Notes: generated by a model from the sequence alone, not told the origin. Counted from the stretch's first letter, positions 36,195 to 48,343 are shown. The stretch: DNA of 64,000 nt from an uncultured Roseibium sp. (GCF_947499295.1 NZ_CANMNP010000007.1:186001-250000), one strand, 5' to 3'. Program-made: numbers and translations.

Positions 36195-37522
36195 CTACGT
36201 TTCCCCCTGAGTTTCGCTTTCTTCACGAGCCCCTCGTACTGATGTGCAAGCAAGTGGCCCTGGATCTGCGATACGGTATCCATTGTCACGCTAACAACAA
36301 TTAGCAAAGAGGTGCCCCCGAAGTAAAACGGAACGCCAGTGGCCGATATTAGGAATTCGGGTAATAGACAAACGACGGTGATGTAGAGCGCACCAACAAC
36401 CGTGATGCGTGTGAGCACATGGTCGATATATTGCGCAGTGCGTTCGCCAGGACGAATACCTGGGATGAAACCGCCGTGTTTCTTCAGGTTGTCGGCCGTG
36501 TCACTCGGGTTGAACACGATCGCCGTATAGAAGAAACAGAAGAAAATGATCATGGCAGCATAAAACACCATGAACAGCGGCTGTCCGTGTCCAAGAGCCG
36601 CGGTGATGTATGTCAGCCATTCATTGCCGCTGCCTTGTCCAAAACCGGAGAGGGTTGCCGGTACGAGCAGCAGGGACGACGCGAAGATCGGCGGAATGAC
36701 ACCCGCGGTGTTCAACTTCAACGGCAGGAACGAGGTGTTGCCCTCGAACATGCGGTTGCCCATCTGCCGCTTCGGATATTGGATCAGAAGGCGACGCTGC
36801 GCACGCTCCATGAAGACGATGAACGCAATAACCACAACGGCCAGGATGATGACCGCCAGAATGATGCCGGTTGCCAGGGAGCCCTGACGTCCAAGCTCAA
36901 GTGTCTGTACGACCGCTGAAGGCAGACCGGCGACAATGCCGGCAAAGATGATCAGCGAAATACCGTTGCCGATGCCGCGCGACGTGATCTGTTCACCAAG
37001 CCACATCAGGAACATGGTGCCCCCGACAAGCGTGATCACGGTGGATGCACGGAAGAACCAGCCCGGATCGGTAACCACATTGGTTGCGCCTTCAAGCCCG
37101 ACGGCAATGCCGTAGGCCTGAAACGCCGCCAGAATGACGGTTCCGTACCTGGTGTACTGGTTGATGACCTTCCGGCCCTGCTCGCCTTCCTTCTTCAGCT
37201 GCTCAAGCGTCGGTACGACCGTCGTCATCAGCTGCATGATAATGGAAGCGGAAATATACGGCATGATGCCGAGGGCGAAAATCGCCATCCGCTCGACCGC
37301 ACCACCGGCGAACATGTTGAACATGCCGATAATGCCTTGCTGTGCCTGATCAAAGGCTTGCGCAAAGGCTACCGGATTGATGCCGGGCATCGGAATGTAA
37401 GTGCCCAGTCGATAAACCAAAAGCGCCCCTAGCGTGAACCAGATGCGCTTTTTGAGCTCTTCAGCCTTGGCGAAAGCTGAGAAATTTAGATTTGACGCCA
37501 GTTGCTCGGCGGCCGATGCCAT
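36191..37522 (-). CDS. secY: Preprotein translocase subunit SecY
   Basis: 443 residues, ten membrane helices. N-terminal [27 protein letters not shown], then [13 protein letters not shown], plug region near [13 protein letters not shown] and the cytosolic loop [19 protein letters not shown] needed for ribosome/SecA contact. It forms the protein-conducting channel with SecE and SecG, neither of which is in this window. Follows rplO by 49 bases. Confidence 0.97.
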   Translation of the reverse strand: MASAAEQLASNLNFSAFAKAEELKKRIWFTLGALLVYRLGTYIPMPGINPVAFAQAFDQAQQGIIGMFNMFAGGAVERMAIFALGIMPYISASIIMQLMTTVVPTLEQLKKEGEQGRKVINQYTRYGTVILAAFQAYGIAVGLEGATNVVTDPGWFFRASTVITLVGGTMFLMWLGEQITSRGIGNGISLIIFAGIVAGLPSAVVQTLELGRQGSLATGIILAVIILAVVVIAFIVFMERAQRRLLIQYPKRQMGNRMFEGNTSFLPLKLNTAGVIPPIFASSLLLVPATLSGFGQGSGNEWLTYITAALGHGQPLFMVFYAAMIIFFCFFYTAIVFNPSDTADNLKKHGGFIPGIRPGERTAQYIDHVLTRITVVGALYITVVCLLPEFLISATGVPFYFGGTSLLIVVSVTMDTVSQIQGHLLAHQYEGLVKKAKLRGKRR

Positions 37523-37571
37523 GCCCTACTCCGGTCAGATGCTTGCCCAAAAATGGGAAAAGCCCAGGCTG

Positions 37572-38039
37572 TTAAGCCTGAGCTCCCAGAACGGCAACCT
37601 TGCCGCCCGCTTTTTCGATCGCAGCCACAGCGCCCTTGGAGGCACCGGCCACTTCAAATGTCACTGCAACGGTGAGTTCACCATTTGCAACGATGCGCAC
37701 GCCATCACGGATCCGTTTGACGACGCCAGCTGCCTTGAGGGCTTCGGCGGTCACGGTTTCGGATGCGTTCAATTTGCCGGCATCAATCGCCTTCTGAACA
37801 CGGCCAACGGACACAGTATTGAAGTCCTTGGCAAAAATGTTCGTGAAGCCGCGTTTCGGCAAACGGCGGTGAAGCGGCATCTGACCGCCTTCAAAGCCTT
37901 TGATAGCGACGCCGGAACGGGATTTCTGACCTTTGACACCACGGCCGCCGGTCTTGCCCTTGCCAGAACCGATACCGCGTCCAACGCGGGTGCGCTCTGG
38001 TGTTGCGCCTTCGTTGTCACGAAGTTCGTTGAGCTTCAT
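37572..38039 (-). CDS. rplO: 50S ribosomal protein L15
   Basis: 155 residues from the ATG at 38039 ([20 protein letters not shown]), which has GGAGAG upstream; an extension of five residues is not supported. The glycine-rich arm [18 protein letters not shown] reaches into 23S rRNA. Late-assembly protein. Confidence 0.96.
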   Translation of the reverse strand: MKLNELRDNEGATPERTRVGRGIGSGKGKTGGRGVKGQKSRSGVAIKGFEGGQMPLHRRLPKRGFTNIFAKDFNTVSVGRVQKAIDAGKLNASETVTAEALKAAGVVKRIRDGVRIVANGELTVAVTFEVAGASKGAVAAIEKAGGKVAVLGAQA

Positions 38040-38061
38040 GTTTTCTCTCCTCACCCCGTTC

Positions 38062-38259
38062 TTATGCGTTGTCTTCGACGACGCGAACGAGATGCTGGAC
38101 CTTATTGATCATGCCGCGCACTTCAGGAGTATCCTTCAGCGTGGAACGGCGGTGCATCTTGTTCAGGCCAAGACCGACAAGCGTCGCGCGCTGGTCCTTA
38201 GGACGGCGCAGCGGGCTGCCGATCTGTTCGACCGTAACAGTCTTTTCGGTGTTCGCCAT
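38062..38259 (-). CDS. rpmD: 50S ribosomal protein L30
   Basis: 65 residues, [20 protein letters not shown], with the conserved [16 protein letters not shown] block. Small globular protein of the large subunit. 41 bases after rpsE. Confidence 0.96.
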   Translation of the reverse strand: MANTEKTVTVEQIGSPLRRPKDQRATLVGLGLNKMHRRSTLKDTPEVRGMINKVQHLVRVVEDNA

Positions 38260-38300
38260 GGAACCTACCCTCTTTCAGCTGGGGACCGGAGCCGCTAAGG

Positions 38301-38867
38301 TCAAGCCTCAGCGGCAGCCGGAGCCGCCTCATCGTTGTTGTCACGACGCCGCGACTGCAGCACAGAGACCTTGAGGCCACGGCGAGCTGCGACGGAGCGC
38401 GGGCTGTCTTCTTTGGTCAGCGCAGCAAAAGTTGCACGAACCATGTTGTAGGGGTTGGATGTCCCCAGCGACTTTGCCACAACGTCCTGAACGCCAAGCG
38501 TTTCAAAGACAGCACGCATCGGGCCACCTGCGATGATACCCGTACCTGCCGGTGCAGCGCGCAGCAGAACCTTGCCTGCACCGTGACGGCCTTCCACATC
38601 GTGGTGAAGGGTCCGGCCTTCGCGCAGCGGCACACGGATCATCGTGCGCTTTGCAGCTTCAGTTGCTTTCCGGATGGCTTCCGGCACTTCACGCGCCTTG
38701 CCATGACCGAAGCCGACACGGCCCTTCTGATCACCAACCACTACCAGAGCGGCGAAGCCGAAACGACGGCCACCCTTGACCACTTTGGCAACGCGGTTGA
38801 TGTGAACGAGCTTGTCGACGAATTCGCTGTCTCGCTCGTCGCGATCGCGATTTTCTTGTCTCGCCAT
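38301..38867 (-). CDS. rpsE: 30S ribosomal protein S5
   Basis: 188 residues. S5 N-terminal RNA-binding domain ([21 protein letters not shown]), the [20 protein letters not shown] segment and a C-terminal Ala/Glu-rich tail usual in alphaproteobacteria. Positions linked to spectinomycin resistance (the VKGGRR loop) appear wild type. S5 shapes the mRNA entry and decoding accuracy. Confidence 0.97.
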   Translation of the reverse strand: MARQENRDRDERDSEFVDKLVHINRVAKVVKGGRRFGFAALVVVGDQKGRVGFGHGKAREVPEAIRKATEAAKRTMIRVPLREGRTLHHDVEGRHGAGKVLLRAAPAGTGIIAGGPMRAVFETLGVQDVVAKSLGTSNPYNMVRATFAALTKEDSPRSVAARRGLKVSVLQSRRRDNNDEAAPAAAEA

Positions 38868-38908
38868 TTTATACGTCTTCCGTTCTTAAGAGCGCCAACG
38901 GGCGCTGG

Positions 38909-39271
38909 TCAGAATTCAAGTCCACCTTCGCGGGCCGCATCGGCAAGCGCTTTGACACGCCCATGATACATGTACCCACCTCGGTCGAACACGACCTGCT
39001 TGATGCCGGCGGCGACTGCGCGCTCGGCCACAAGCTTGCCGACGGCAGCAGCTGCTGCGACATCGGCGCCCGTTTTCAGGCTGCCCTTGAGATCTGTTTC
39101 GATCGTTGATGCAGAGGCAATTGTATGCCCCTTCGCGTCGTCAATGATCTGGGCGTAGATCTGCTTCGACGAGCGGAAGATAGAAAGGCGCGGACGTCCG
39201 CCGGCGGCTTTCCTGATCGAACGACGCACGCGATCGCGGCGGCGCTCGAAAGCTTGTTTGCTGTTCGCCAT
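38909..39271 (-). CDS. rplR: 50S ribosomal protein L18
   Basis: 120 residues, [20 protein letters not shown], ending [15 protein letters not shown]. Binds 5S rRNA with L5 and L25. 12 bases after rplF. Confidence 0.97.
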   Translation of the reverse strand: MANSKQAFERRRDRVRRSIRKAAGGRPRLSIFRSSKQIYAQIIDDAKGHTIASASTIETDLKGSLKTGADVAAAAAVGKLVAERAVAAGIKQVVFDRGGYMYHGRVKALADAAREGGLEF

Positions 39272-39283
39272 GATCCAGGTCCG

Positions 39284-39817
39284 TTACTTCTTCTTGCCTT
39301 CTTTGCGGACGATGAACTCGTCTGCATAACGTACGCCTTTGCCTTTGTAAGGCTCCGGCGGGCGGAATTCACGGATTTCAGCAGCCACCTGGCCGACACG
39401 CTGTTTGTCGGTTCCGGTGATGTTGATTTCCGTCGGTTTCGGGCATTTGATATCGATGCCTTCCGGGATCGGATAGACGACGTCATGCGAGAAACCGAGC
39501 GCCAGCTGAAGGTTTTGACCCTGAACCTGTGCACGGTAACCGACACCGGTAATCGCGAGGTCCTTTTTGAAACCATCGGTTACACCGGTAATCAGGTTCG
39601 ACACCATGGTACGGCTCATACCCCACATGGAGCGAGCCGGCTTGGTGTTGTTACGCGGATCGATTTTGATCCCGTCATCTGTCATTTCGGCCAGAACAAG
39701 ATCATTGAGCACAAAAGACTTTTCGCCTTTCGGGCCCTTGATCGTAACCATCTGACCGTCGATCGATGCCGTTACCCCGCTTGGCACGGGGACTGGCTTT
39801 TTGCCAATACGAGACAT
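39284..39817 (-). CDS. rplF: 50S ribosomal protein L6
   Basis: 177 residues, [20 protein letters not shown], two repeated L6 domains, ending in the conserved [16 protein letters not shown] block. Lies near the factor-binding region at the base of the L7/L12 stalk. Confidence 0.97.
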   Translation of the reverse strand: MSRIGKKPVPVPSGVTASIDGQMVTIKGPKGEKSFVLNDLVLAEMTDDGIKIDPRNNTKPARSMWGMSRTMVSNLITGVTDGFKKDLAITGVGYRAQVQGQNLQLALGFSHDVVYPIPEGIDIKCPKPTEINITGTDKQRVGQVAAEIREFRPPEPYKGKGVRYADEFIVRKEGKKK

Positions 39818-39858
39818 GTGACCAACCTTGTCGTTGTTTTAACAATGAGGATGCCGCA

Positions 39859-40257
39859 TCAGAAGACGCGACAAAGAACCTCACCACCTACGTTTTCTTC
39901 CCGCGCCTGATGGTCGCTCATGACACCGCGCGGAGTCGAAATAATCGACACGCCCAGCCCATTAGAGACATGCGGGATGTTTTTCACCGAGGAGTACACA
40001 CGGCGGCCCGGTTTGGACACACGTTCAATCGTGCGGATAACCGGTTCACCGTCGAAATACTTCAGTTCGATTTCCAACTCGGACTTGCCGCCCTCGTAGT
40101 CAACCGATGTGTAGCCACGGATGTAACCCTCTTTTGCAAGCACATCAAGTACGTGTGCACGCAATTTGGATTTTGGTGAGCTGACCTTGCTCTTGCGGCG
40201 CAATTGCGCGTTACGGATGCGGGTCAGCATATCCCCCAACGGATCAGAAATTGCCAT
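39859..40257 (-). CDS. rpsH: 30S ribosomal protein S8
   Basis: 132 residues, [19 protein letters not shown]-terminal [18 protein letters not shown]. Binds helix 21 of 16S rRNA. In E. coli S8 also represses the spc operon; whether this holds here cannot be judged from the sequence. Confidence 0.97.
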   Translation of the reverse strand: MAISDPLGDMLTRIRNAQLRRKSKVSSPKSKLRAHVLDVLAKEGYIRGYTSVDYEGGKSELEIELKYFDGEPVIRTIERVSKPGRRVYSSVKNIPHVSNGLGVSIISTPRGVMSDHQAREENVGGEVLCRVF

Positions 40258-40269
40258 CGGAGTTTCTCC

Positions 40270-40575
40270 TTACCAGCTCGACTTGACCAGGCCCGGGATC
40301 TTACCCAGGGAACCCAGTTCACGAAGCGCAATACGCGACATCTTCAGCTTGCGGTAAAAACCGCGCGGACGGCCGGACACTTCGCAACGGTTGCGAACGC
40401 GGTTCGGCGCGGAGTTCCGCGGCAGTTTTGCCAGCTTCAGGCGGGCGTTGTAACGCTCTTCCAGAGACAGGCTATCATCTTTAGCCATTGCTTTCAGAGC
40501 GGTGCGCTTCTCAGCGTATTTCTTGACAAGCTTCTCGCGGCGCTTGTTTTTCTCGATTGCGCTTTTCTTCGCCAT
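40270..40575 (-). CDS. rpsN: 30S ribosomal protein S14 (zinc-free form)
   Basis: 101 residues, [20 protein letters not shown], ending [19 protein letters not shown]. Length and absence of the CxxC pairs show the long zinc-independent type; the [16 protein letters not shown] block is present. Confidence 0.97.
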   Translation of the reverse strand: MAKKSAIEKNKRREKLVKKYAEKRTALKAMAKDDSLSLEERYNARLKLAKLPRNSAPNRVRNRCEVSGRPRGFYRKLKMSRIALRELGSLGKIPGLVKSSW

Positions 40576-40596
40576 CGTCGTTCCCTTCCTTGCCCG

Positions 40597-41154
40597 TTAC
40601 TTCGTGAACGGGAAGTTGAACGCGCGCAGAAGCTCGCGCGCCTCGTCATCCGTCGATGCGGTCGTGCAAACGATCACGTCCATGCCCCAAATCTGGTCGA
40701 CCTTGTCGTACTCGATTTCCGGGAACACGATGTGCTCTTTGATGCCCATGGCATAGTTTCCGCGACCGTCGAAGCTCTTCGGGTTCAGACCACGGAAGTC
40801 ACGAACGCGCGGAAGCGCGATGGTGATCAGACGGTCCATGAACTCGTACATCTGCTGGCGGCGCAGGGTCACCTTGGAACCAAGCGGCATGCCTTCACGC
40901 ACTTTGAAAGTCGCGATGGATTTCTTTGCCTTGGTAATGACCGGCTTCTGACCGGCAATTGCTGCCAGGTCTTCTGCTGCGATGCGCGCTTTCTTGGAAT
41001 CGCCAACTGCCTCACCGACACCGATGTTCAGGACGATTTTTTCCAGTTTCGGTACCTGCATAACGTTCTGGTACTGAAACTTTTCAAGAAGCTGCTTGCG
41101 CACGACTTCTTCGTAATGCGTCCGGAGACGCGGCACATTAGTGGACTCAGCCAT
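40597..41154 (-). CDS. rplE: 50S ribosomal protein L5
   Basis: 185 residues. Conserved [36 protein letters not shown] and [17 protein letters not shown]. Binds 5S rRNA and bridges to S13. Its start overlaps the rplX stop by eight bases, so the two are translated in a coupled way. Confidence 0.97.
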   Translation of the reverse strand: MAESTNVPRLRTHYEEVVRKQLLEKFQYQNVMQVPKLEKIVLNIGVGEAVGDSKKARIAAEDLAAIAGQKPVITKAKKSIATFKVREGMPLGSKVTLRRQQMYEFMDRLITIALPRVRDFRGLNPKSFDGRGNYAMGIKEHIVFPEIEYDKVDQIWGMDVIVCTTASTDDEARELLRAFNFPFTK

Positions 41155-41464
41155 CGATCAGGTCTCCCGAACGCTTGGCCACACGAACCTTGGTGCCATC
41201 GTCCTGCACTTTGAAGCCGACACGTGTCGCCTTGCCGTCCTTCGGATCAACCAGGGAGACGTTGGAAAGATGAATCGGTGCTTCCTTAGCAACGATGCCA
41301 GCTTCCTGGGTCTGGGTCTGCTTCTGGTGGCGGCGAACCATGTTGATGCCACGGACCAGGGCCTTGTTATCGGCGAGAAGCATCTTGATGACTTCGCCGG
41401 ACTTACCCTTGTCACGGCCGGTCAGTACGACCACCGTGTCGCCTTTTTTAATTTTCGCAGCCAT
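41147..41464 (-). CDS. rplX: 50S ribosomal protein L24
   Basis: 105 residues with the KOW motif [20 protein letters not shown] at the N-terminus and [14 protein letters not shown] near the end. Assembly initiator at the tunnel exit. Overlaps rplN by one base. Confidence 0.97.
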   Translation of the reverse strand: MAAKIKKGDTVVVLTGRDKGKSGEVIKMLLADNKALVRGINMVRRHQKQTQTQEAGIVAKEAPIHLSNVSLVDPKDGKATRVGFKVQDDGTKVRVAKRSGDLIDG

Positions 41465-41832
41465 CAGAGCACCTCCGGCGCGAGCGAAATGATTTTCATA
41501 TGGTTTTTTGCACGGAGTTCGCGCGGCACCGGACCAAAGATACGGGTGCCGACCGGCTCCTTATTGTTGTTGATCAGCACGGCCGCATTGCGGTCGAACC
41601 GGATCACGCTGCCATCGGGACGGCGGATATCCTTTGCCGTGCGCACGACGACAGCCTTCATCACGTCGCCCTTTTTGACGCGCCCCCGCGGAATAGCCTC
41701 TTTGACGGAGACAACGATAATGTCGCCGACCTGGGCATATTTACGCTTGGAGCCGCCGAGCACTTTGATGCACATGACACGACGCGCGCCGGAATTGTCG
41801 GCGACGTCGAGGTTTGTTTGCATCTGAATCAT
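41464..41832 (-). CDS. rplN: 50S ribosomal protein L14
   Basis: 122 residues, [20 protein letters not shown], ending [11 protein letters not shown]. Highly conserved beta-barrel protein at the inter-subunit bridge. A 70-base gap separates it from rpsQ. Confidence 0.97.
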   Translation of the reverse strand: MIQMQTNLDVADNSGARRVMCIKVLGGSKRKYAQVGDIIVVSVKEAIPRGRVKKGDVMKAVVVRTAKDIRRPDGSVIRFDRNAAVLINNNKEPVGTRIFGPVPRELRAKNHMKIISLAPEVL

Positions 41833-41902
41833 GACTGGCTGCCTTGTTCTTCTATTGGCGCTCGAATGACGGGCGCCTGATGCTCACTTGATCGGAGCGT
41901 GG

Positions 41903-42133
41903 TCACTGAGCGACCACAGTCCAACGTTTGTTTTTCGAGATCGGCGCGCACTCTTCGATCTGAACAGAGTCGCCAACCTTGTATTGGTTGCCTTCATCGT
42001 GTGCGCGGTACTTTTTGGTCCGGCGCACAGTCTTTTTCAGCAGTGGGTGTGTGAAGCGACGCTCCACATTCACCGTCACCGTCTTGTCATTGGCGTCGCT
42101 GACAACGGTGCCCTGCAGGATACGCTTCGGCAT
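41903..42133 (-). CDS. rpsQ: 30S ribosomal protein S17
   Basis: 76 residues, [19 protein letters not shown], with [16 protein letters not shown] and [11 protein letters not shown]-fold primary 16S rRNA binder. Confidence 0.97.
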   Translation of the reverse strand: MPKRILQGTVVSDANDKTVTVNVERRFTHPLLKKTVRRTKKYRAHDEGNQYKVGDSVQIEECAPISKNKRWTVVAQ

Positions 42134-42143
42134 TGCCGTCTCC

Positions 42144-42344
42144 TTACGCGTTCGCCGTCACACGCTTTTCGCGCATGATCGTCTGGATACGCGCGATGTC
42201 CCGGCGGATCTGCCGGACACGCGCAGTGTTTTCGAGCTGACCCGTTGCCTTCTGAAAACGCAGGTTGAACTGCTCTTTCTTCAGACCTTCGAGTTCCGTG
42301 CGGAGCTCATCAACGGTTTTTGCCCGTACTTCGGTCGCCTTCAT
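42144..42344 (-). CDS. rpmC: 50S ribosomal protein L29
   Basis: 66 residues, two-helix protein: [20 protein letters not shown], then [20 protein letters not shown] and a basic tail. Sits at the tunnel exit next to L23, part of the docking area for SRP and trigger factor. Confidence 0.97.
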   Translation of the reverse strand: MKATEVRAKTVDELRTELEGLKKEQFNLRFQKATGQLENTARVRQIRRDIARIQTIMREKRVTANA

Positions 42345-42365
42345 GGCATTAACTCCTCGACTGCC

Positions 42366-42779
42366 TTACTCGCCGATACGCTGAACGAACCGGCATTTGA
42401 TCGGCAGTTTGGCAGCAGCAAGACGCATCGCTTCACGCGCAATGTCTTCCGACACACCATCAACTTCAAACATGATCCGGCCCGGCTTGACGCGGCAAGC
42501 CCAGTAATCCGGAGAACCCTTACCCTTGCCCATGCGGACTTCAGCAGGCTTCGAAGAAACCGGAACGTCCGGGAAAATACGGATCCAAACACGACCCGCA
42601 CGTTTCATGTGGCGGGTCATAGCACGACGGGCCGCTTCGATCTGACGTGCAGTAACACGCTCTGGCTCCAAAGCCTTCAGACCGAATGCGCCGAAGTTGA
42701 GGTCGGTGCCTCCCTTCGACAAGCCGTGAATGCGGCCTTTGTGCTGCTTGCGGAACTTTGTGCGCTTCGGTTGCAGCAT
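42366..42779 (-). CDS. rplP: 50S ribosomal protein L16
   Basis: 137 residues, [19 protein letters not shown], with [20 protein letters not shown] and [10 protein letters not shown]. Organises the A-site region of 23S rRNA. The Arg in the PAEVRMGKG loop, a hydroxylation site in E. coli, is present. Confidence 0.97.
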   Translation of the reverse strand: MLQPKRTKFRKQHKGRIHGLSKGGTDLNFGAFGLKALEPERVTARQIEAARRAMTRHMKRAGRVWIRIFPDVPVSSKPAEVRMGKGKGSPDYWACRVKPGRIMFEVDGVSEDIAREAMRLAAAKLPIKCRFVQRIGE

Positions 42780-42826
42780 CGTTCTTCTCTCGTCTTTCTT
42801 GTCTTACGAGCGGCAGGCAGCTTGAA

Positions 42827-43555
42827 TTAAGCTGCGCGCTCGCGGCCCCGATCCCGGCGTCCGCCGCGATCACCCTGGTTTCCTTCTGACGCAGCGCTCG
42901 CACGGCGTTCCGACGCCATTGGATCGTGTTCCAGAATTTCACCCTTGAAGATCCAGACCTTCACACCGCACACGCCATAAGCCGTGTGTGCACTGGCAAC
43001 ACCGTAGTCGATGTCTGCACGCAGAGTGTGGAGCGGCACGCGGCCTTCACGGTACCATTCGATACGAGCGATTTCTGCGCCACCGAGACGACCACCGCAG
43101 TTGATCCGGATGCCCTGGGCGCCAAGACGCATGGCGGACTGAACGGCCCGCTTCATGGCGCGGCGGAAGGCAACACGGCGTTCCAGCTGCTGAGCGATCG
43201 AAGCGGCAACAAGGGTCGCATCGATTTCCGGCTTGCGAACTTCAACAATGTTGATGTGCACTTCCGAATTGGTGATGTCGGCAATCTTCTTGCGAAGACG
43301 CTCGATATCAGCACCCTTTTTACCGATGACCACACCCGGACGACCGGAGTGAATGGAAACACGGCATTTTTTATGCGGGCGCTCGATAACCACTTTGGAA
43401 ACAGCTGCCTGCTTAAGTTCCTTCAACAGGAACTCACGGATGCGGAAATCTTCATGAAGAAGATCGCCATATTCGTTTTTATTAGCGAACCAGCGGGAGT
43501 CCCAGGTGCGGTTGATCCCAAGGCGCATGCCGATCGGATTTACTTTATGTCCCAT
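42827..43555 (-). CDS. rpsC: 30S ribosomal protein S3
   Basis: 242 residues: [22 protein letters not shown] domain with [20 protein letters not shown]-terminal domain with [17 protein letters not shown], and an Arg/Asp-rich tail ([18 protein letters not shown]). Forms the mRNA entry channel. The tail composition is usual for rhizobial S3. One-base overlap with rplV. Confidence 0.97.
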   Translation of the reverse strand: MGHKVNPIGMRLGINRTWDSRWFANKNEYGDLLHEDFRIREFLLKELKQAAVSKVVIERPHKKCRVSIHSGRPGVVIGKKGADIERLRKKIADITNSEVHINIVEVRKPEIDATLVAASIAQQLERRVAFRRAMKRAVQSAMRLGAQGIRINCGGRLGGAEIARIEWYREGRVPLHTLRADIDYGVASAHTAYGVCGVKVWIFKGEILEHDPMASERRASAASEGNQGDRGGRRDRGRERAA

Positions 43556-43935
43556 CAGGCAGTCTCCTCAACTTCGCGCACAACGATGGTCAGGTTCGAG
43601 AAAGGCTTCTCGATCCGGCCGACGCGTCCGCGTGCACGGGCCTGGAAGCGCTTGATGACAAAAGCCTTGCCAACATGAGCCTCGGCAACCACCAGGTTGT
43701 CGATATCCAGGTCATGATTGTTTTCCGCGTTTGCAACGGCAGACATCAGGGTCTTCTTGACGTCCTGCGCGATGCGCTTGCGGGAGAATGTCAGATCCGC
43801 AATGGCGGAGCCGACCTTTTTGCCGCGGATAGCAGCCGCAACGAGGTTAAGCTTGCGCGGTGAGATGCGCAGCATGCGGGTCATTGCCCGAGCCTCGTTG
43901 TCAGCGAGCGTCCGCTCACGCTTCGGCTTGCCCAT
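43555..43935 (-). CDS. rplV: 50S ribosomal protein L22
   Basis: 126 residues: [20 protein letters not shown] core, and a beta-hairpin [20 protein letters not shown] that lines the nascent-peptide tunnel (macrolide-related loop, apparently wild type). Two bases after rpsS. Confidence 0.97.
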   Translation of the reverse strand: MGKPKRERTLADNEARAMTRMLRISPRKLNLVAAAIRGKKVGSAIADLTFSRKRIAQDVKKTLMSAVANAENNHDLDIDNLVVAEAHVGKAFVIKRFQARARGRVGRIEKPFSNLTIVVREVEETA

Positions 43936-43937
43936 CG

Positions 43938-44216
43938 TTACTTCCTCTTCGCCTTCTTGTCGGCGCCGTGTCCGTAGTAGGTCCGGCTCGGAGAAAATTC
44001 ACCGAACTTGTGACCAATCATCTCTTCAGACACCAGCACCGGAACGTGCTTTTGACCGTTGTAGACGCCGAAGGTCAAACCGACGAATTGCGGCAGGATC
44101 GTTGAGCGGCGGCTCCAGGTCTTGATGACCTCGTTCCGGCCGGACTCGCGAACCTTGTCAGCTTTCTTCAGCAGATACCCGTCGACAAACGGACCTTTCC
44201 AGATCGAACGTGCCAC
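43938..44216 (-). CDS. rpsS: 30S ribosomal protein S19
   Basis: 92 residues, [20 protein letters not shown], then [19 protein letters not shown] and [19 protein letters not shown]. Head protein paired with S13. Confidence 0.97.
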   Translation of the reverse strand: MARSIWKGPFVDGYLLKKADKVRESGRNEVIKTWSRRSTILPQFVGLTFGVYNGQKHVPVLVSEEMIGHKFGEFSPSRTYYGHGADKKAKRK

Positions 44217-44228
44217 GATCCTTGTCCT

Positions 44229-45062
44229 TTACTTCTTACGCGCGTGACGGCTGCGGACGATAAACTTATCAGTCTGCTTATTACGCCGGGTGCGCTTACC
44301 TTTGGTCGGTTTACCCCAAGGGGTAACCGGATGACGACCGCCTGAGGTCCGGCCTTCACCACCACCGTGCGGGTGGTCGATCGGGTTCATGGCAACACCA
44401 CGCGTATGCGGGCGAATACCAAGCCAGCGGGAACGGCCTGCCTTGCCGAGGTTTACGTTGGCGTGGTCCGGGTTGGACACCGCGCCAATCGAAGCCATGC
44501 ATGTACCGAGCACACGGCGCTGCTCGCCTGACATCAGGCGCAACGTTGTGTAGCCTTGGTCACGGCCAACGATCTGAACGAACGCACCGGCAGAGCGAGC
44601 GATCTGGGCACCTTTGCCCGGCTTCAGTTCGATGTTGTGTACGATCGTACCGACCGGAATGCGCGACAGCGGCGCTGCGTTGCCCGGCTTGACGTCGACG
44701 TTTTCGCCAGCGGAAACAGTGTCGCCAACGGCCAGACGCTGAGGCGCCAGGATGTAGCTCAACTCACCGTCTTCATAACGGATCAGCGCGATGAATGCGG
44801 TCCGGTTCGGATCGTATTCCAGGCGCTCAACCGTTGCCGGTACGTCCCACTTGCGGCGCTTGAAGTCCACAAGACGGTAGGACCGCTTGTGACCGCCACC
44901 ACGGTTCGGCGACGTCAGGCGACCGGTGTTGTTACGACCACCCTTCTTGGACAGGCCCTCGGTCAAAGTCTTGACCGGCTTGCCTTTGTACAGACCAGAG
45001 CGGTCAACCTGAACAAGCTGACGGCGACCTGGGGACGTCGGGTTGAATGTCTTAAGTGCCAT
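44229..45062 (-). CDS. rplB: 50S ribosomal protein L2
   Basis: 277 residues, [20 protein letters not shown]. Contains the essential [18 protein letters not shown] loop with the conserved His of the peptidyl-transferase neighbourhood. 18 bases after rplW. Confidence 0.97.
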   Translation of the reverse strand: MALKTFNPTSPGRRQLVQVDRSGLYKGKPVKTLTEGLSKKGGRNNTGRLTSPNRGGGHKRSYRLVDFKRRKWDVPATVERLEYDPNRTAFIALIRYEDGELSYILAPQRLAVGDTVSAGENVDVKPGNAAPLSRIPVGTIVHNIELKPGKGAQIARSAGAFVQIVGRDQGYTTLRLMSGEQRRVLGTCMASIGAVSNPDHANVNLGKAGRSRWLGIRPHTRGVAMNPIDHPHGGGEGRTSGGRHPVTPWGKPTKGKRTRRNKQTDKFIVRSRHARKK

Positions 45063-45080
45063 TTTTCTTAAGTCCCCGTC

Positions 45081-45374
45081 TTAGAGCCCGGTGGTCACGT
45101 CGATTGCGTGACCTTCCTGCAGCGTAACGACGGCCTTCTTGAAGTCAGACTGACGGCCAAGACGTCCGCGGAAGCGTTTGAACTTGCCCTTGCGGACGAG
45201 AGTGTTCACTGCCGTGACCTTGACACCGAACAGCGCTTCGACTGCGGCCTTGATTTCCGGCTTCGTTGCATCGTTAGCAACTTTGAAGACAACCTTGTTC
45301 TCTTCAGAAGCCATCGTCGACTTTTCGGTGATTACCGGGCCGACGATCTTGTCGTAGTGAGGAAGATTGCTCAT
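45081..45374 (-). CDS. rplW: 50S ribosomal protein L23
   Basis: 97 residues, [20 protein letters not shown] near the N-terminus and [18 protein letters not shown]. Docking site for trigger factor and SRP. Overlaps rplD by four bases. Confidence 0.97.
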   Translation of the reverse strand: MSNLPHYDKIVGPVITEKSTMASEENKVVFKVANDATKPEIKAAVEALFGVKVTAVNTLVRKGKFKRFRGRLGRQSDFKKAVVTLQEGHAIDVTTGL

Positions 45375-45991
45375 TTGAAGCGCTCCTCAAGTGCGGACAC
45401 CGCGGCCTTGGTCAACACGAGAGTGTTGGCCCGCAGGATGTCATATACGTTGATGCCCTGAACCGGCAGCACATCCACATGAGGAATGTTGCGTGAGGCC
45501 AGTGCGAAGTTGTTGTCGATTTCAGCGCCGTCAATAACCAGAGCACTCGTCAGACCAAGCTTGCTCAGCTGGTCTTTCAGGGCCTTGGTTTTTGCCTCGG
45601 CTGCCTTGGCATCCTCGACAACGACAATGCTCTCAGTTTTGGCTTTTGCCGACAGGGCATGCTTCAAACCGAGCGCACGTACCTTTTTCGGCAAATCATG
45701 GCTATGATCGCGAACGTTCGGACCGAACGCCTTGCCACCACCGCGGAACTGCGGAGCTTTCTTGTTGCCGTGACGGGCACCGCCGGAACCTTTCTGGCGA
45801 ACGAATTTCTTCGTCGTGCCAGAAATATCTGCGCGCTGCAGCGTTTGGTGGGTGCCGGCCTGGCGCTTTGCCAGCTGCCAACGCACCACACGGTGGATCA
45901 AATCGGTGCGCGGCTCGAGACCGAAGATCTCGTCAGACACCGTGATCGAACCGGCCGCCCCACCTGCGAGGGTCTTGACCTGGAGTTCCAT
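45371..45991 (-). CDS. rplD: 50S ribosomal protein L4
   Basis: 206 residues from the ATG at 45991 ([18 protein letters not shown]), with AAGGAG eight bases upstream and a one-base overlap with the rplC stop (TGATG). The extended loop [20 protein letters not shown] reaches the peptide tunnel. In enterobacteria L4 represses the S10 operon; no matching leader is recognised before rpsJ here. Confidence 0.96.
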   Translation of the reverse strand: MELQVKTLAGGAAGSITVSDEIFGLEPRTDLIHRVVRWQLAKRQAGTHQTLQRADISGTTKKFVRQKGSGGARHGNKKAPQFRGGGKAFGPNVRDHSHDLPKKVRALGLKHALSAKAKTESIVVVEDAKAAEAKTKALKDQLSKLGLTSALVIDGAEIDNNFALASRNIPHVDVLPVQGINVYDILRANTLVLTKAAVSALEERFK

Positions 45992-46701
45992 CACTCACTC
46001 TCCTTCCCGGCAGCTTCAGTCGCTTCGGTTGCCTTGAAAGCACCCGGAACCGGAACATTTTCCGGCAGCGCCTTTTTGACCGCGTCGCGGACCTGGATCC
46101 AGCCGCCCTTGGCGCCCGGAACAGAACCCTCGACCATGATCAAGCCACGCTCAACATCAGTGCGCACAACCTTCAGGTTTTGCGTGGTCACGCGGGCATC
46201 ACCCATGTGACCGGCCATTTTCTTGCCCTTGAACACGCGGCCCGGATCCTGACACTGACCGGTAGAACCGTGTGAGCGGTGCGAGATCGAGTTACCGTGT
46301 GTTGCACGGCCACCACCGAAGTTGTGACGCTTCATCGCACCGGCAAAACCTTTACCGATGGAAGTGCCCGTCACATCAACGAACTGGCCTTCAACATAAT
46401 GGTCTGCGGTCAGCTCAGCGCCGACGTCGATCATGTTGTCCGCGGAAACGCGGAATTCAGCCACAGTCCGCTTCGGCTCGACTTTTGCGACGGCAAAATG
46501 ACCGCGCAGAGCCTTCGGCGTGTTTTTGACTTTGCGGGTACCGGCGCCAAGTTGCAGCGCAGTGTAACCATTCTTTTCTTCAGTACGGTGGGCAACCACC
46601 TGGCAGTTTTCCAGCCGCAAAACCGTGACCGGAACATGCTCGCCTGCATCATTATAGATGCGGGTCATGCCCACTTTCTGAGCGATCACTCCAGAACGCA
46701 T
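45991..46701 (-). CDS. rplC: 50S ribosomal protein L3
   Basis: 236 residues, [20 protein letters not shown], central [20 protein letters not shown] with the glutamine/glycine loop near the catalytic centre ([17 protein letters not shown]). The C-terminal Ala/Glu tail is typical of alphaproteobacteria. Confidence 0.97.
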   Translation of the reverse strand: MRSGVIAQKVGMTRIYNDAGEHVPVTVLRLENCQVVAHRTEEKNGYTALQLGAGTRKVKNTPKALRGHFAVAKVEPKRTVAEFRVSADNMIDVGAELTADHYVEGQFVDVTGTSIGKGFAGAMKRHNFGGGRATHGNSISHRSHGSTGQCQDPGRVFKGKKMAGHMGDARVTTQNLKVVRTDVERGLIMVEGSVPGAKGGWIQVRDAVKKALPENVPVPGAFKATEATEAAGKESE

Positions 46702-46724
46702 GGATGTGTCCCCTTCGACCCGGC

Positions 46725-47033
46725 TTAAAGCTTGATCTCGACGTCGACACCAGCGGCAAGGTCGAGCTTCATCAGCGCGTCCACCGTCTGGGGCGTCGGA
46801 TCAACGATATCGAGCAAGCGCTTGTGTGTACGCATCTCGAACTGATCGCGGCTTTTCTTATCGATGTGCGGTCCGCGAAGCACTGTGTACTTCTCGATCC
46901 GCGTCGGCAGCGGTACGGGACCCCGTACCTGAGCACCGGTCCGCTTGGCCGTATTGACGATCTCCTTAGTGGAGGCGTCCAGAATACGGTGGTCAAACGC
47001 CTTGAGGCGGATCCGGATATTCTGACCGTTCAT
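46725..47033 (-). CDS. rpsJ: 30S ribosomal protein S10 (NusE)
   Basis: 102 residues from the ATG at 47033 ([19 protein letters not shown]), with GGGAAC upstream. The only longer option is a TTG at 47048. S10 also acts as NusE in antitermination with NusB. First gene of the S10 group, 72 bases after tuf. Confidence 0.96.
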   Translation of the reverse strand: MNGQNIRIRLKAFDHRILDASTKEIVNTAKRTGAQVRGPVPLPTRIEKYTVLRGPHIDKKSRDQFEMRTHKRLLDIVDPTPQTVDALMKLDLAAGVDVEIKL

Positions 47034-47105
47034 TGTTATTGTTCCCAATAAGACTGCGGGCCTGCCCGCGTTTCGATTTGATGCACCGGCAGGCCCGGCT
47101 GTCGA

Positions 47106-48296
47106 TTATTCAGTAATTGATGCGACGACGCCGGCGCCGACGGTACGGCCACCTTCGCGGATCGCGAAGCGCAGGCCTTCTTCCATGGCGATCGGCACGA
47201 TCAGCTCAACGTCAACGGAAACGTTGTCGCCAGGCATAACCATTTCAGTGCCTTCAGGAAGGGAAACAACACCGGTCACATCAGTCGTACGGAAGTAGAA
47301 CTGGGGACGGTAGTTGGTGAAGAACGGCGTATGACGGCCACCCTCTTCCTTCGTCAGGATGTAGGCTTCTGCCTTGAACTTCGTGTGCGGGGTAACTGAA
47401 CCCGGCTTGCAAAGAACCTGGCCACGCTCAACGTCTTCACGGGCAACACCGCGGATCAGAGCACCGATGTTGTCGCCTGCTTCACCGCTGTCCAGCAGCT
47501 TGCGGAACATTTCAACGCCGGTAACCGTGGTCTTGGTGGTGTCCTTGATGCCGACAATCTCGACTTCTTCACCCACATTGATCACACCGCGCTCAACACG
47601 ACCGGTCACAACAGTACCGCGGCCGGAGATCGAGAACACGTCTTCGATCGGCATCAGGAACGGCTGATCCTTCGGACGCTCAGGCGTCGGGATGTATTCG
47701 TCAACCTGGTTCATCAGCTCGCGGATCGCATCACGGCCAATCGCCGCATCACGGTTCTCAACAGCTGCAAGAGCAGAACCCTTGACGATCGGAATGTCGT
47801 CGCCCGGGAACTCGTAGGAAGACAGAAGCTCACGGATTTCCATCTCGACAAGCTCAAGAAGCTCTTCGTCGTCGACCTGGTCAACCTTGTTCATGAAAAC
47901 AACAAGAGCCGGAACGCCAACCTGACGCGCAAGCAGGATGTGCTCACGGGTCTGCGGCATCGGGCCGTCTGCGGAAGACACAACCAGGATCCCGCCGTCC
48001 ATCTGAGCAGCGCCGGTGATCATGTTCTTCACGTAGTCGGCGTGACCAGGGCAGTCAACGTGAGCGTAGTGACGGGCTTCCGTCTCATACTCAACGTGAG
48101 CCGTGGAGATCGTAATACCGCGCGCCTTTTCTTCAGGGGCACCGTCAATCTCGTCATAAGCTTTTGCTTCTGCGCCACCTGCTTCTGCAAGCGTCATGGT
48201 GATCGCAGCGGTCAGCGTCGTCTTGCCGTGGTCAACATGGCCAATCGTGCCAATGTTAACGTGCGGCTTGTTGCGCTCAAATTTTTCCTTCGCCAT
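47106..48296 (-). CDS. tuf: Elongation factor Tu
   Basis: 396 residues. GTPase motifs [30 protein letters not shown] and [18 protein letters not shown], then the two beta-barrel domains, ending [11 protein letters not shown]. It brings aminoacyl-tRNA to the ribosome. Many alphaproteobacteria carry a second tuf copy elsewhere (near secE/nusG); that region is outside this window. Confidence 0.97.
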   Translation of the reverse strand: MAKEKFERNKPHVNIGTIGHVDHGKTTLTAAITMTLAEAGGAEAKAYDEIDGAPEEKARGITISTAHVEYETEARHYAHVDCPGHADYVKNMITGAAQMDGGILVVSSADGPMPQTREHILLARQVGVPALVVFMNKVDQVDDEELLELVEMEIRELLSSYEFPGDDIPIVKGSALAAVENRDAAIGRDAIRELMNQVDEYIPTPERPKDQPFLMPIEDVFSISGRGTVVTGRVERGVINVGEEVEIVGIKDTTKTTVTGVEMFRKLLDSGEAGDNIGALIRGVAREDVERGQVLCKPGSVTPHTKFKAEAYILTKEEGGRHTPFFTNYRPQFYFRTTDVTGVVSLPEGTEMVMPGDNVSVDVELIVPIAMEEGLRFAIREGGRTVGAGVVASITE

Positions 48297-48343
48297 CGGA
48301 TTACTCCGTTTCTCTATTTCTTCTTGACGTTAAGAGGCTGGGA